DNA of 64,000 nt from Clavibacter michiganensis subsp. insidiosus (GCF_002240565.1 NZ_MZMO01000001.1:2108001-2172000), one strand, 5' to 3'; numbered from the stretch's first letter, positions 17,900 through 26,386 are shown. The notes: generated by a model from the letters alone, not told the origin. A program made the numbers and translations.

Positions 17900-18219
17900 G
17901 CGACACCGGCACCCCCTCCCGCCTCGACGCCACCCCTCACGTCCGCGCCGTGGCCGAAGCCGGCCTCCGGCTGGAGCTCGTGCTCCGCGATGCACGCGCT
18001 ATCCAGTGGTACCCCGCGCCCGTGCCGCGCCCGGACACTGACGGTCGGCGCCCGTCTGGGATCAGCGATCCCGTTCCGGCTATCGCCGGTGACTGGCGCC
18101 GCATCGCCGTCCGTGAATCCGTCGTCGAGAGCGAGCGCATGCTCGACCGCGCGGTCGACGCACTCGCAGTCGCTCGCCGGCGACTGGAGCGCGCGATCGC
18201 CGAAGCCCGAGCCGAGTAG
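17896..18219 (+). CDS. unknown element protein
   Basis: 107 residues starting at a GTG overlapping the previous stop by four bases. A central WYPAPVPRPDTDGRRPSGISDPV loop separates two helical halves (RAVAEAGLRLELVLRDA and ESVVESERMLDRAVDALAVARRRLERA; each shown in part). Small proteins of this layout are common in actinophage structural or lysis regions, but I cannot assign a function. Confidence 0.6.
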   Translation: MSDTGTPSRLDATPHVRAVAEAGLRLELVLRDARAIQWYPAPVPRPDTDGRRPSGISDPVPAIAGDWRRIAVRESVVESERMLDRAVDALAVARRRLERAIAEARAE

Positions 18220-18423
18220 TCGCGAGCCTCGCTCCGCGCGATCAACCGCGCGCGGGGCGGGGCTCGTGCGTGGCGACCCGTCGCCGGCCCCCTGGGGGTA
18301 GGGCCCTCCCCCCGCCCCCTCACCCGAGATCGACTTGGCATAGCGCCTCTCAGTGCGCGCGGGTCTCAGGGTTTGAACTAATCGCCCCCTCCTGGCCCCC
18401 TCCACGCCTTCACCGACCCCTCA

Positions 18424-18443
18424 ACAATCCGCACACGGATTGT
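18424..18443. promoter_or_regulatory. 8-bp inverted repeat before the tail gene
   Basis: ACAATCCG-CACA-CGGATTGT, a perfect 8-bp inverted repeat ending 19 bases before the tail-protein ATG. Size and symmetry suit an operator or a small RNA hairpin next to the ribosome-binding site. The rest of the gap 18220-18462 shows only GC-rich sequence. Confidence 0.5.
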
Positions 18444-18462
18444 CAGACCCCTCTAGGACCTC

Positions 18463-20952
18463 ATGCCCGAACTCCCCGCCGCCCTGACATATGGATATGT
18501 CGTCGGCCGCTACCTTCTCGCCATCGGTGACACGACCCGCGACGATGACCGTCTTCCCGACCCCATCGCCGCCTCCGGCACCGTCCGATTCCGCCCCACC
18601 GTCGCCGCCATCCGCAGCGCCGGTGGGCTCTCCCCCGTCGTCGTTCCGCAGCTCGTGACCGCCACCCTCGACGACGAGGGCTGGCTCACCGACACCGCCG
18701 GCTCGCGCGGCGTGTGGCTCGTTGCGGGGTCCTACGACGTCTCCTTCCAGTTCGGCGCCGTGGCGCTCGCCCCCTTCCGAATCTTCGTCACCCCCGACCA
18801 CACCGAGCGCGCACCGCTCGACCTCGGCGCCGAGACGCCCTTCGTGCCAGCGCCCGGTGAGGTGTTCGTCGTGAACGAAGCCGTGCGCGCCGAGACCCTC
18901 GCGGCCCGCGACGAGACGCTAGAAATTCTCGAGTCGATCCGCGACGCCGGCGGCATCACCGGTGCCGAGCTGGAGCGCTCCGTCACCGACCTCGTGAACG
19001 AGCTGACCGCGGACCTCTACCCGGATGCCGGCTACGACGTCGTCGTGATCCTCGGTCAGTCGAACGCCCAGGGCGCCGCTGTGGACTTCACCCGCGCGCT
19101 GGAGCCGGACGTAGACCCGCGACGGGTCTACCAGTACGGCGCCACGGCGAAGGACAACCCGCGCCCCGGCGCGGGCCAGATCATGCCCGCCAGCGACCCG
19201 CTCATCCACCGATGGACCCAGACGAACACGGATGGCTCCGCCAAGCTCACGAAGGGCCCAGGCCTCCCGTTCGCCCGAAAGTACGCACCGACGCTCGACC
19301 GTGGCCGGCGTCTTCTTCTCGTGCCCGCCGCCTACTCAGGAACCGGGTTCAATAAGACGAACCATGGCTCTGAAATGTCGACCCACTGGCGACCCAACGA
19401 CCTGACCGGCGTCAACCTCTATGAGTCCGCAATCGCACAGACGAAGGCGGCACTTCTCGCTGCCGGCCCGGGCGCGCGCCTCGTCGCGGCCATCTGGGTC
19501 CAGGGCGAGACCGACGAAGTGACCGCACCCGCCGCATACCGTGACTATTTGCTCGCGCTCATCGACGGCCTGCGAACGCGGCTGTCTGCGCCGCAGCTCC
19601 CATTCCTCATCGGCGGCATGGTCCCCGAGGGAGTTGCCGCCGTTCCGGGCCGGGCGCTCATCGATGGCGTGCACCGGGAGATCCCTTCGCTCCGGCCCTA
19701 CACGTCGTTCTCGGCGGGTCCGTCTGGCAAGTTCATCGACTCCGGGCTTCACTACAGCGCGGCGGGTCAAGAGGACCTCGGCGCAGCCCTGTTCGCCGGT
19801 CTGTCCGCCGCCCGCGCGAACGTGCCGAACCCGCCGGCCCAGGTGACGACTCTCACCGCCGGCGCACCCGGGTCTGCCGCTGTGCCGCTCTCCTGGAGCG
19901 CCGCGGCGCGCGCGACGAGTTACTTCGTCGAGCGCAAGGCTACGAGCGCCTCGACCTGGATGCCCGTCGCTGAGACGACGTCGACGTCGATCACTGTCGT
20001 CGGCCTCACGCCCCAGACGGCCTACGACTTCCGCGTGAAGTCGTCGAACACGGGAGGAACCGCCGCCCCGTCCTCGACGGTCTCGGCGACCACACTCGCT
20101 TCCGGGTTCGTGCTCTCCGACCTCGCCACCCCTGCGACACGTGCGTACGGAACCCGCCGCATGCACGCGGCGTACTCCGGACCGGCCCTTCGCGTCGTCC
20201 GCCTGTCGGACAGCACGAGGATGGACGTGCCCTTCGACGAGCGCGGCGACCTCGACACGGCAACGATGTTGGCTTGGGCCGGTTCGGCGACGGTGAGCGT
20301 GGAGACGTTCTACGACCTCACGGGGAACGGCCTGCACCTGACCCAGTCGACCCCGACCAACATGGCGCGCCTCGCCCTGAACGGCACCCTGGACACCATC
20401 GGCGGCAAGCCTGCCCCGGTCGGCAACGCGAACACGTTCTACTCCGGCACGTTCACCGGCCCGTCGCTGTATGCGCGCGGGTCGTCGACTGTGTGCGCGG
20501 TCTCCTATGGCGCGGCGACGGCGAATGGTCGGCTCGTCTCCGAGACCAGCTCGTCGGCAGTGGCGCAGCAGTACGTCCCGATCATGGCGAACGCAACTAA
20601 TTCGGCGCTCGTGTCGCAACGCATCACGGACGACACGGCCGCGAGCGTCGCGCCCGACACCGCCACGGCGGCAGCCTTCGCGACGTCGACGCTCGTGCAG
20701 ATCACGTCGACCGACACCGGATCGGCCTTCGTGAAGCGCGTGAATGGTGCCGATGCTGGGACGGTCACCTACACGCGATCCGGCGCCCTGACGCTCAACA
20801 CGTTCACCTGGGGCGGCCTGTTCCGAAACGGCACCTTCGGCGCCCCGATCGCAACGCGCCCAATTGAGCTCGTCGCCTTCCCGTCCGCGCTGTCTTCCGC
20901 TGACCGCGCCGTCGTCGAGGCCTCCCAGAAGGCGTACTTCGGCACGCCGTAA
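18463..20952 (+). CDS. phage tail/receptor-binding protein with SGNH esterase domain
   Basis: 829 residues. Residues 1-150 resemble the N-terminal attachment domain of actinophage minor tail proteins, ending in a short helix. Residues ~185-460 are an SGNH/GDSL-type (sialate O-acetylesterase-like) domain: VVVILGQSNAQG carries the nucleophile Ser, AAIWVQGETDE a conserved block, and DSGLHYSAAG the Asp-x-x-His pair. Residues ~465-555 form a fibronectin type III domain (PLSWSAAARATSYFVER). The last ~270 residues contain FYDLTGNGLHLTQST and a beta-rich fold like arabinofuranosidase-B/LamG lectins. A role in binding and de-acetylating surface polysaccharide of the host cell is inferred. A terminator follows. 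Confidence 0.8.
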   Translation: MPELPAALTYGYVVGRYLLAIGDTTRDDDRLPDPIAASGTVRFRPTVAAIRSAGGLSPVVVPQLVTATLDDEGWLTDTAGSRGVWLVAGSYDVSFQFGAVALAPFRIFVTPDHTERAPLDLGAETPFVPAPGEVFVVNEAVRAETLAARDETLEILESIRDAGGITGAELERSVTDLVNELTADLYPDAGYDVVVILGQSNAQGAAVDFTRALEPDVDPRRVYQYGATAKDNPRPGAGQIMPASDPLIHRWTQTNTDGSAKLTKGPGLPFARKYAPTLDRGRRLLLVPAAYSGTGFNKTNHGSEMSTHWRPNDLTGVNLYESAIAQTKAALLAAGPGARLVAAIWVQGETDEVTAPAAYRDYLLALIDGLRTRLSAPQLPFLIGGMVPEGVAAVPGRALIDGVHREIPSLRPYTSFSAGPSGKFIDSGLHYSAAGQEDLGAALFAGLSAARANVPNPPAQVTTLTAGAPGSAAVPLSWSAAARATSYFVERKATSASTWMPVAETTSTSITVVGLTPQTAYDFRVKSSNTGGTAAPSSTVSATTLASGFVLSDLATPATRAYGTRRMHAAYSGPALRVVRLSDSTRMDVPFDERGDLDTATMLAWAGSATVSVETFYDLTGNGLHLTQSTPTNMARLALNGTLDTIGGKPAPVGNANTFYSGTFTGPSLYARGSSTVCAVSYGAATANGRLVSETSSSAVAQQYVPIMANATNSALVSQRITDDTAASVAPDTATAAAFATSTLVQITSTDTGSAFVKRVNGADAGTVTYTRSGALTLNTFTWGGLFRNGTFGAPIATRPIELVAFPSALSSADRAVVEASQKAYFGTP

Positions 20953-20975
20953 TTCCCTCACCGACACCTCCGTCC

Positions 20976-21007
20976 AAGGCCCTCTCCGCATGTGCGGAGG
21001 GGGCCTT
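20976..21007 (+). terminator. intrinsic terminator after the tail gene
   Basis: Stem AAGGCCCTCTCCGC / GCGGAGGGGGCCTT (13 of 14 pairs) with loop ATGT, ending in CTTCG. It starts 24 bases after the tail-protein stop and lies directly before the tape-measure fragment. Confidence 0.8.
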
Positions 21008-21029
21008 CGTCGGCGCTGTCCTACCCCTC

Positions 21030-21911
21030 GTGACGACCCTCGCGGGCCTCCTGATCCCCGTTATCCAGGCGCTCCTCCCGATCGTGACGACCGTGTTCGG
21101 CGTGATCGCCAACGTCATCACCTCCGCGATGCAGATTGTCCAGGGCATTATCCAAGTCGTTACCGGCATCATCTCCGGCGACTGGGGCATGGTCTGGACG
21201 GGCATCCTGAACGTCCTCGGCGGGGTGTGGAACACGATCGTCTCGCTCGTGACCGGCGCGCTCGGGATCCTCGGATCGGTCATCTCCTCCGTCCTCTCCG
21301 CAATCGGCGGAATCTTCTCCTCCGTGTGGAACGGCCTCATCGGTATTGTCTCCGGGGCGTGGAACGGCATCACCTCAGCCGTCTCGACGGGCGTCGGCAA
21401 CGCCGTCCGGTTCGTCGGTGAGCTGCCCGGGAAGACGATTGCCGGCCTCGGCAATCTCGGCGCGCTTCTCATCTCCGCCGGCGGCGACATGATACGCGGA
21501 TTCATCGAGGGCGTAAAGGGCGTCGCCGGTAGGATCGCCGAGGCTGTCCTCGCGCCGATCCGAAACAGCGTCGAGGGAGTGAAAAACTTCCTCGGCATCG
21601 CCTCCCCTTCCAAGCTGATGAAGAAGTTTGGAGGCTGGACCGGCGAGGGCTACGCGATCGGCCTCGCGAACACCGCGGGCCTGATCCAGAAGGCCTCGGG
21701 CGTGCTCGCGCCCACGCTGCCGCCCGTGCCGTCGCCCGCGGGCCTCGTGCCCGAGGGCGGCGTCTCGGGCCAGCTCGCCGCGCTCCAGTCGCGCGACGGC
21801 AGCGGCCAGCCCTCGATCGTCCAGCACGTCCACCCGACTCCCGGCATGTCCGAGGAGACCGTCGCCGAGCTCGCGCTCCGCAAGCTCGGCCGAAAGGGAG
21901 GTCGCCTCTAA
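21030..21911 (+). pseudogene. tape measure protein, C-terminal remnant
   Basis: 293 residues corresponding only to the end of a phage tail tape measure protein. Family features are the repeated hydrophobic/Trp units (GDWGMVWTGILNVLGGVWNTI; SSVWNGLIGIVSGAWNGI), then FLGIASPSKLMKKFGGWTGEGYAIGL, the classic C-terminal signature. Full-length proteins are usually well over 600 residues, so the N-terminal part is lost. The matching frame runs upstream to the terminator at 20976, where the break seems to be (residues FVGAVLPL are still family-like). There is no own promoter or clear ribosome-binding site. Confidence 0.8.
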
Positions 21912-21945
21912 CGGCCGCCCGGTCACGCCGTGCCAGACTCGCGGC

Positions 21946-22155
21946 ATGACCATCCTCCTCGGCGTCCTGATCGTCGCCGGCGGTCTCCTCGCGGTCGCGG
22001 GCGCGGTCGACGCGTACTCCGGTCGGATGCGGACGTCGAAGGGCCTCCCCGGCTTCTACGACGCCCCGAAGGACAGTCCGCGCGGGCTCATCCTCGCGAT
22101 CGCCGGGGCGCTCCTCGGTGTCGTGAGCGGCCTCATCGCCCTTCTGGCGCCGTAG
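21946..22155 (+). CDS. small two-helix membrane protein
   Basis: 69 residues with two hydrophobic segments (LLGVLIVAGGLLAVAGAV and LILAIAGALLGVVSGLIALLA) separated by a charged loop. Its size and topology fit a class II holin or a small membrane protein of unknown role. No endolysin gene is adjacent, so the holin reading is weak. Confidence 0.6.
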   Translation: MTILLGVLIVAGGLLAVAGAVDAYSGRMRTSKGLPGFYDAPKDSPRGLILAIAGALLGVVSGLIALLAP

Positions 22156-22161
22156 CGGCGC

Positions 22162-22452
22162 TCAGTCGACCTCCGGGCGCCCACGCTGCCAGTCGTCGCT
22201 CAGGAGTCGCGCCCGCGGCGGCTCCGGCAGGTCGTGGCGGTTGGCCGCCCACCAGCCGGCGGCTTCCTCGGCGGAGCCGAAGGGGCCGTAGACGCCGTGG
22301 TCGCAAATGGTCATCGTCTCGCGTCGCGACCGGAGTGCCTGCGACTCGTCGCGGATCGCGGCGCTGCCCGCGGAGCGGAAGTAGAGCGCGGGCCCGTCCA
22401 CGGCGGCATCGGGCCGGCGCTCCGGCTCGACCTTCCTCACCTTGTTCGACAC
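22162..22452 (-). CDS. unknown small element protein (reverse strand)
   Basis: 96 residues if the GTG at 22452 is used (VSNKVRKVEPERR); an internal ATG at 22314 would give 50 residues (MTICDHGVYGPFGSAEEAAGWW). The C-terminal part, with GPFGSAEEAAGWWAANRHDLP, looks like a genuine conserved small domain. It runs against its neighbours and ends seven bases from the stop of the small membrane protein. Start and function uncertain. Confidence 0.5.
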   Translation of the reverse strand: MSNKVRKVEPERRPDAAVDGPALYFRSAGSAAIRDESQALRSRRETMTICDHGVYGPFGSAEEAAGWWAANRHDLPEPPRARLLSDDWQRGRPEVD

Positions 22453-22543
22453 GCGCCCGACGGTACGGCCGGCCGCCGACAAGCGCCGGAGCGACGCGGG
22501 CCGCGCGGTTCGCCAATCCGTGTCTGATACCGACCTACATCCA

Positions 22544-22667
22544 GTGAAGAGTCGTGGCGTAGGTGATGACGAACAGCCCTGTATGTATCTCCTCCTCAAG
22601 TGTCTTCTCTCTCCAGCAGCAGAACTAGAGCGTGTCGTTCGTCATCACCTACGCCACGTCTCTTCAC
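22544..22667. repeat. long hairpin 2 of the element
   Basis: Arms 22544-22574 and 22637-22667 pair over 30 of 31 positions (GTGAAGAGTCGTGGCGTAGG... with one mismatch at the ninth base). The 62-base loop contains the pyrimidine-rich stretch TGTATCTCCTCCTCAAGTGT, related to the loop of hairpin 1 at 14803-14900. It lies in a gap between the reverse gene ending upstream at 22452 and the gene starting at 22726. Confidence 0.87.
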
Positions 22668-22725
22668 TTCCCTGCGCGCGCCGCCGCACCCCCTGCGCCC
22701 CGCGCCCCTCCCAGAACGGTTCCCC

Positions 22726-23490
22726 ATGCTCACCACCAAGGCCCACCCAGCCCTCGCCCGCTCCGTCGACGAGATCGACGGCACCTCCGTTATATCCCGC
22801 GACGCCCTAGCCGCGTCGATCGCCGCCGACCTCGGCGAGACAGGCATCGTCGCGTTCGACGATGCGTACGCGGAGCGCACGTACGTCTACCGCCACGGCC
22901 TCGACATGCCCGCGCGAGTCACGCGCGCCGACCTCGACGAGCTCACGCGCGCCGCGGTCCTCGACTACGCGCGCACCGCGCTCGACGACGTGGACGCTCG
23001 TGCTCGCGCCCGCGCCGCTGCCACCCTCCGCGCTGTCTCCTCCCGCGCCACCGGCGTCACGACGTATCTCCGTCGCGTGCGCGCCCGCGTCGTCGAGCTA
23101 CTGCCCGAGATCGACGAGGACGTCCACGACGCCCTACGCGCTGCCCTGCGATCAGCGTCCGCTCCACCCTCGTCCACCGCGCCGTCGCGCACCGCGTCGG
23201 CCCGAGCCGCACGACGCGCCGACAGCGATGCCGCGGACCGCGAGCAGCTCCAGGGCATCCTCGGCTCCTGGCTCCCGCTCCTCGCGCCCGGTGAGCACGA
23301 CCTCGGCGACGTCTGGGCGGCGTGGACCGACGCCGTTGCTCGCTCCGAAAAGCTACGCGTATCCCAGCCGCGCGTCGCGCGCATCGGTCGGACGCGCTTC
23401 TACGCCACCCTCGCCGACGTGACGACCGTCCAAACCGGCGCCGCCCGCCGCCGCTTTATCGTCATCCCCGCTGCCGCGAAGGCGGCGTGA
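22726..23490 (+). CDS. unknown element protein
   Basis: 254 residues, Ala/Arg/Asp-rich, not recognised. The first 40 residues (ALARSVDEIDGTSVISRDALAASIA) look globular; a helical middle (RTALDDVDARARARAAATL) and a Ser/Ala/Arg-rich linker near residue 150 lead to a C-terminal domain with ILGSWLPLL and RVARIGRTRFYATLADV. It has no signal peptide or membrane segment. A good terminator follows its stop. It could be a DNA-binding or regulatory protein, but nothing proves this. Confidence 0.6.
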   Translation: MLTTKAHPALARSVDEIDGTSVISRDALAASIAADLGETGIVAFDDAYAERTYVYRHGLDMPARVTRADLDELTRAAVLDYARTALDDVDARARARAAATLRAVSSRATGVTTYLRRVRARVVELLPEIDEDVHDALRAALRSASAPPSSTAPSRTASARAARRADSDAADREQLQGILGSWLPLLAPGEHDLGDVWAAWTDAVARSEKLRVSQPRVARIGRTRFYATLADVTTVQTGAARRRFIVIPAAAKAA

Positions 23491-23510
23491 CCCGAGCCGT
23501 GCATCGACGG

Positions 23511-23540
23511 AGCCCCCGCCCTCTTCGGAGGACGGGGGCT
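23511..23540. terminator. bidirectional terminator near the right end of the element
   Basis: Stem AGCCCCCGCCCTC / GAGGACGGGGGCT (12 of 13 pairs), tetraloop TTCG, followed by TTTCG. It lies between two converging genes, 21 bases from the stop of one and 20 from the stop of the other. Confidence 0.85.
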
Positions 23541-23559
23541 TTCGTCGTTCCGGCGCGGG

Positions 23560-23712
23560 TCAGACGCCCCAGCCGCGGAAGCCCTCGCGGACGCGGACGT
23601 AGGAACCGTCGGAGTAGACGGCGTGGCACCAGCCGGGCTCGCCGGCGATCGGCCGGAGCGTGAACGCGGCCTCATCGGCGGCGGCTGTCGTCGTGCTCGT
23701 GTGCTGGGCCAT
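23560..23712 (-). CDS. unknown 50-residue protein
   Basis: MAQHTSTTTAAADEAAFTLR followed by a compact WCHAVYSDGSYVRVREGF end. The start is supported by GAGGAG six bases upstream; a longer frame upstream of it lacks this. The gene converges on the 22726-23490 gene over a shared terminator. As the last gene before attR it is in the position where directionality factors or regulators sometimes lie, but its sequence does not show a helix-turn-helix. Confidence 0.6.
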   Translation of the reverse strand: MAQHTSTTTAAADEAAFTLRPIAGEPGWCHAVYSDGSYVRVREGFRGWGV

Positions 23713-23863
23713 GTCGTTCTCCTCGCTGATCGGCGCGCTCCGTGCTCGCTCAGGACGACCGTAGCACACCTAGCGCCCGAATCTGCTGCTGACCAGGACA
23801 TACGCGAGGCGCCTCACGCTTCTCCGCTCAGAAGGCAGCCGACACGCCGTGCATATGACGCTG

Positions 23864-23874
23864 GGTTGCGCAGG
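23864..23874. repeat. attR core (right copy of GGTTGCGCAGG)
   Basis: Right copy of the 11-bp core. To its left is element DNA with the arm TGCATATGACG (23850-23860), the near-complement of CGTTATATGCA next to attL; to its right the 5' half of dprA begins. Confidence 0.88.
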
Positions 23875-24833
23875 AGGAACCTCCAGCGCGTCGGCGACGC
23901 CCCGCACGGCAGCTCGGACACCACCGCCCCGTCGCGTCGCATCCGCGCGAAGAGCTCCGCGTGGCCGGACGGGTAGAGACGGTCGACGCCGCCCGCGAGG
24001 AACGCCACCGTGCGCCCGGCGGATCCGACGGCCGCGCGGTGCGCCGCACCGTCGATGCCGTACGCACCGCCCGAGACCACGGCCACCCCTCGATCGACGA
24101 GACCGGCGGCCAGCTCGGCGGTGACGTGCTCGCCGTAGCCGGTGGCCGCGCGCGCTCCCACGATCGACACGGACCTCGGGAGCGCGGCCATCGCGTCCGG
24201 CGCTCCGGTGCACCAGAGCACGAGCGGCGCGTGCGGCCCCAGGTCGTCCGCTCCCGCCGGCCACAGCGCATCCCCGGGCACCAGGACGAGCGCGCCCACC
24301 GCGCGCGCGGCGTGGAGCCGCGCCAGCGCCTCGGTCCGCACGACGCGGGGCCGCCAGCGCTCGAGCGCCCCGTCGACCTCGCCGACGAGCGCAGCGCGCC
24401 CGTCCGCCTCCAGCTCGAGCCCGGCCTCGATCATCGCGCCGACGAGGGCGTCGGCCGAGCAGCCGTCGACGATCGAGGCCAGGGCCGCGCCGGCGCCGAG
24501 GACGCCGATGACCGCCCCGGCGACTCGATCACCGGGCTCGGCGATGCCGGACCACGTGCACCGCGCCGCCGCCTCCTCCGCATCCACGTCGCACGCCTCC
24601 TCTCCCGGCGATCCGGGGGCGGGGCGGAGCGCGGCCATCAGCCCGGCGAGATCACGCGCGGGCAGGCCGAGGCGGGCGACGGAGCGCGCGTGCGCCGAGT
24701 CCGGTCCTCCGATGCGAGTCCGGGGTGCCTCCGCGGGTCGCGCACGACCTCCGGAGGGGCATGGCGACGGATGGTCGGCACGATCGGGTCCGGGCGGAGC
24801 GTCCGCGACGCCATCTCCGTCCACGCCGATCAC
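23864..24833 (-). pseudogene. dprA: dprA, 5' half separated by the integrative element
   Basis: Encodes the N-terminal ~320 residues of the DNA-processing protein that loads RecA on incoming single strands during transformation. The Rossmann-like core is visible: SVSIVGARAATGYGEH, VVSGGAYGIDGAAHRAA, TVAFLAGGVDRLYP and SPTRWRFLLRN, at which point element DNA adds 17 foreign residues before a stop at 23814. The GTG at 24833 overlaps the comM stop (GTGA); a later ATG at 24638 is an alternative start closer to the usual length. Together with 12768-13299 it rebuilds a complete protein. Confidence 0.93.
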
Positions 24834-26386
24834 GAGGCACCTCGCAGCAGGAGGGCCCGTCCCAGGTGATCCGCGTCGGGGCTCGACGCGCCCTCCAGGT
24901 CCGCGAGCGTCCACCCGATCCGGAGGACCCGGTCGTAGCCGCGCATGGTGAGGAGCCCGCGGTCCAGCGCGCGGTCGAGGGACGCGGTCGCGCCGCGGGC
25001 GATGCGCGCCTCCCGCCGGAGCCAGGTGCCGGAGGCGTGGGCGTTGGTGCGCCACGGCGTCGCCGCCCATCGCTCCGCCGCGGCCGCCCGCGCCGCGGCG
25101 ACGCGCGCCCGGGCCGTCGCCGTGGTGACGCGCGGCGCGTCACCGGCGGCCAGGTGCACCGCGGTCGTCACCCGGCGGACGCCGAGCCGGATGTCCATGC
25201 GGTCCATCAGGGGGCCGGAGAGGCGCGCCAGGTAGCGCCGGCGCGCCTGGGGCGGGCACGAGCAGTCGGAGCCCGCGACGCCGTACGACCCGCACGGGCA
25301 GGGGTTCGCCGCCATCACGAGCTGGAAGCGCCCCGGATAGTGGGCGACGCCGTTGGCCCGGTGGATGCTGATGACCCCCGACTCGAGCGGCTGTCGCAGG
25401 CAGTCGAGCACCGCGCCGGCGAACTCCGGCGCCTCGTCGAGGAAGAGCACTCCCCCGCTGGCGCGCACCGCCGCGCCGGGACGGATGCGCCCGCTGCCGC
25501 CGCCGACGATGCCCGCGGCGCTCGCCGTGTGGTGCGGCGCCTCCAGCGGCGGTCGCACGGGCAGCTCGGGGCCCAGCCGCTCCCCGCAGAGCGACCGGAT
25601 GCAGCCGACCTCCAGCGCGGCCTCCTCGTCGAGATCCGGCAGGAGTCCGGGCAGCCGCTGCGCGAGCATCGTCTTCCCCGCGCCCGGCGGCCCGAGGAGG
25701 AACATGTGGTGCCCGCCCGCCGCGGCGACCACGAGCGCCTCCACGGCCTCCTCGTTGCCGACGACGTCGCCGAGGCAGGGCTCTGCTGCCTCCCGACCGC
25801 CGAGGACCTGCGTCGAGGTCGCATCCGCCGCGACGACAGGCCGGGCGTCGTCCTCCTCCGGCTCCGGCTCGAGCTCGGCCCCGTGGTGGATCGCGGCATC
25901 CCGCAGGCCCGCCACCGGGATGACGCGGATGTCGGGCACGAGGGACGCCTCGTCCGCGTGGCAGCGCGGCACCATGACCCGGCGGATGCCGGCACGTCGC
26001 GCGGCGAGCACCGCGGGCAGGATGCCGTGCGTCGGCCGCAGCCTCCCGTCGAGGCCGAGCTCGCCGAGATGCACCGTGCCGGCGACGGACTCCGCCGAGA
26101 CCGACCCGCCAGCCGCGAGGACCGCCAGGGCGATCGCGAGGTCGAAGCCGGAGCCGTGCTTCGGCAGGACGGCCGGCGAGAGGTTGACGGTGACCCGGCG
26201 GACCGGGAACTCGCATCCCGCGTTGCCGGTCGCGGCACGGACCCGCTCGCGCGCCTGGCTGAGCGCGGCGTCCGGCAAGCCGATGAGCACGAAGCCGGGG
26301 AGCTGGCTCGTGATGTCTGCCTCGACGTCGACGAGCGCTCCGTCGAGGCCCGAGAGGGCCACGGCGAGCGTGCGACCGACGGCCAT
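24830..26386 (-). CDS. comM: ComM/YifB family Mg-chelatase-like AAA ATPase
   Basis: 518 residues. ComM homologues are hexameric helicases that promote branch migration during transformation. The N-terminal Lon-like domain (residues 1-170) contains GLPDAALSQARERVRAA and VTVNLSPAVLPKHG; the AAA module has Walker A GPPGAGKT (residue ~230), Walker B GGVLFLDEAPEF and the family's AANPCPCGSYG cysteine motif; the C-terminal domain ends in RGYDRVLRIGWTLADLEG. Start and stop overlap those of yraN and dprA, so the three genes are translationally coupled. Confidence 0.95.
   Translation of the reverse strand: MAVGRTLAVALSGLDGALVDVEADITSQLPGFVLIGLPDAALSQARERVRAATGNAGCEFPVRRVTVNLSPAVLPKHGSGFDLAIALAVLAAGGSVSAESVAGTVHLGELGLDGRLRPTHGILPAVLAARRAGIRRVMVPRCHADEASLVPDIRVIPVAGLRDAAIHHGAELEPEPEEDDARPVVAADATSTQVLGGREAAEPCLGDVVGNEEAVEALVVAAAGGHHMFLLGPPGAGKTMLAQRLPGLLPDLDEEAALEVGCIRSLCGERLGPELPVRPPLEAPHHTASAAGIVGGGSGRIRPGAAVRASGGVLFLDEAPEFAGAVLDCLRQPLESGVISIHRANGVAHYPGRFQLVMAANPCPCGSYGVAGSDCSCPPQARRRYLARLSGPLMDRMDIRLGVRRVTTAVHLAAGDAPRVTTATARARVAAARAAAAERWAATPWRTNAHASGTWLRREARIARGATASLDRALDRGLLTMRGYDRVLRIGWTLADLEGASSPDADHLGRALLLRGAS

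Larger units (their letters stand above)
13289..23874. mobile_element. 10.6-kb serine-integrase element inserted in dprA
   Basis: The element is bounded by the 11-bp direct repeat GGTTGCGCAGG, one copy at each end, and lies inside dprA. Removing 10,575 bp restores an uninterrupted dprA frame. It encodes a large serine recombinase at the left end, a string of small overlapping genes, a tail protein, a tape-measure fragment, a small membrane protein and several unknown genes. I see no terminase, portal, capsid, repressor, conjugation or replication gene. It is either a decayed prophage or a small phage satellite. Seen: boundaries, integrase, gene content. Inferred: mobility. Confidence 0.92.

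Noticed and set aside
21946..22155. Firm call of a holin
   Set aside because: Topology fits, but there is no endolysin gene in the element and small two-helix proteins are common.
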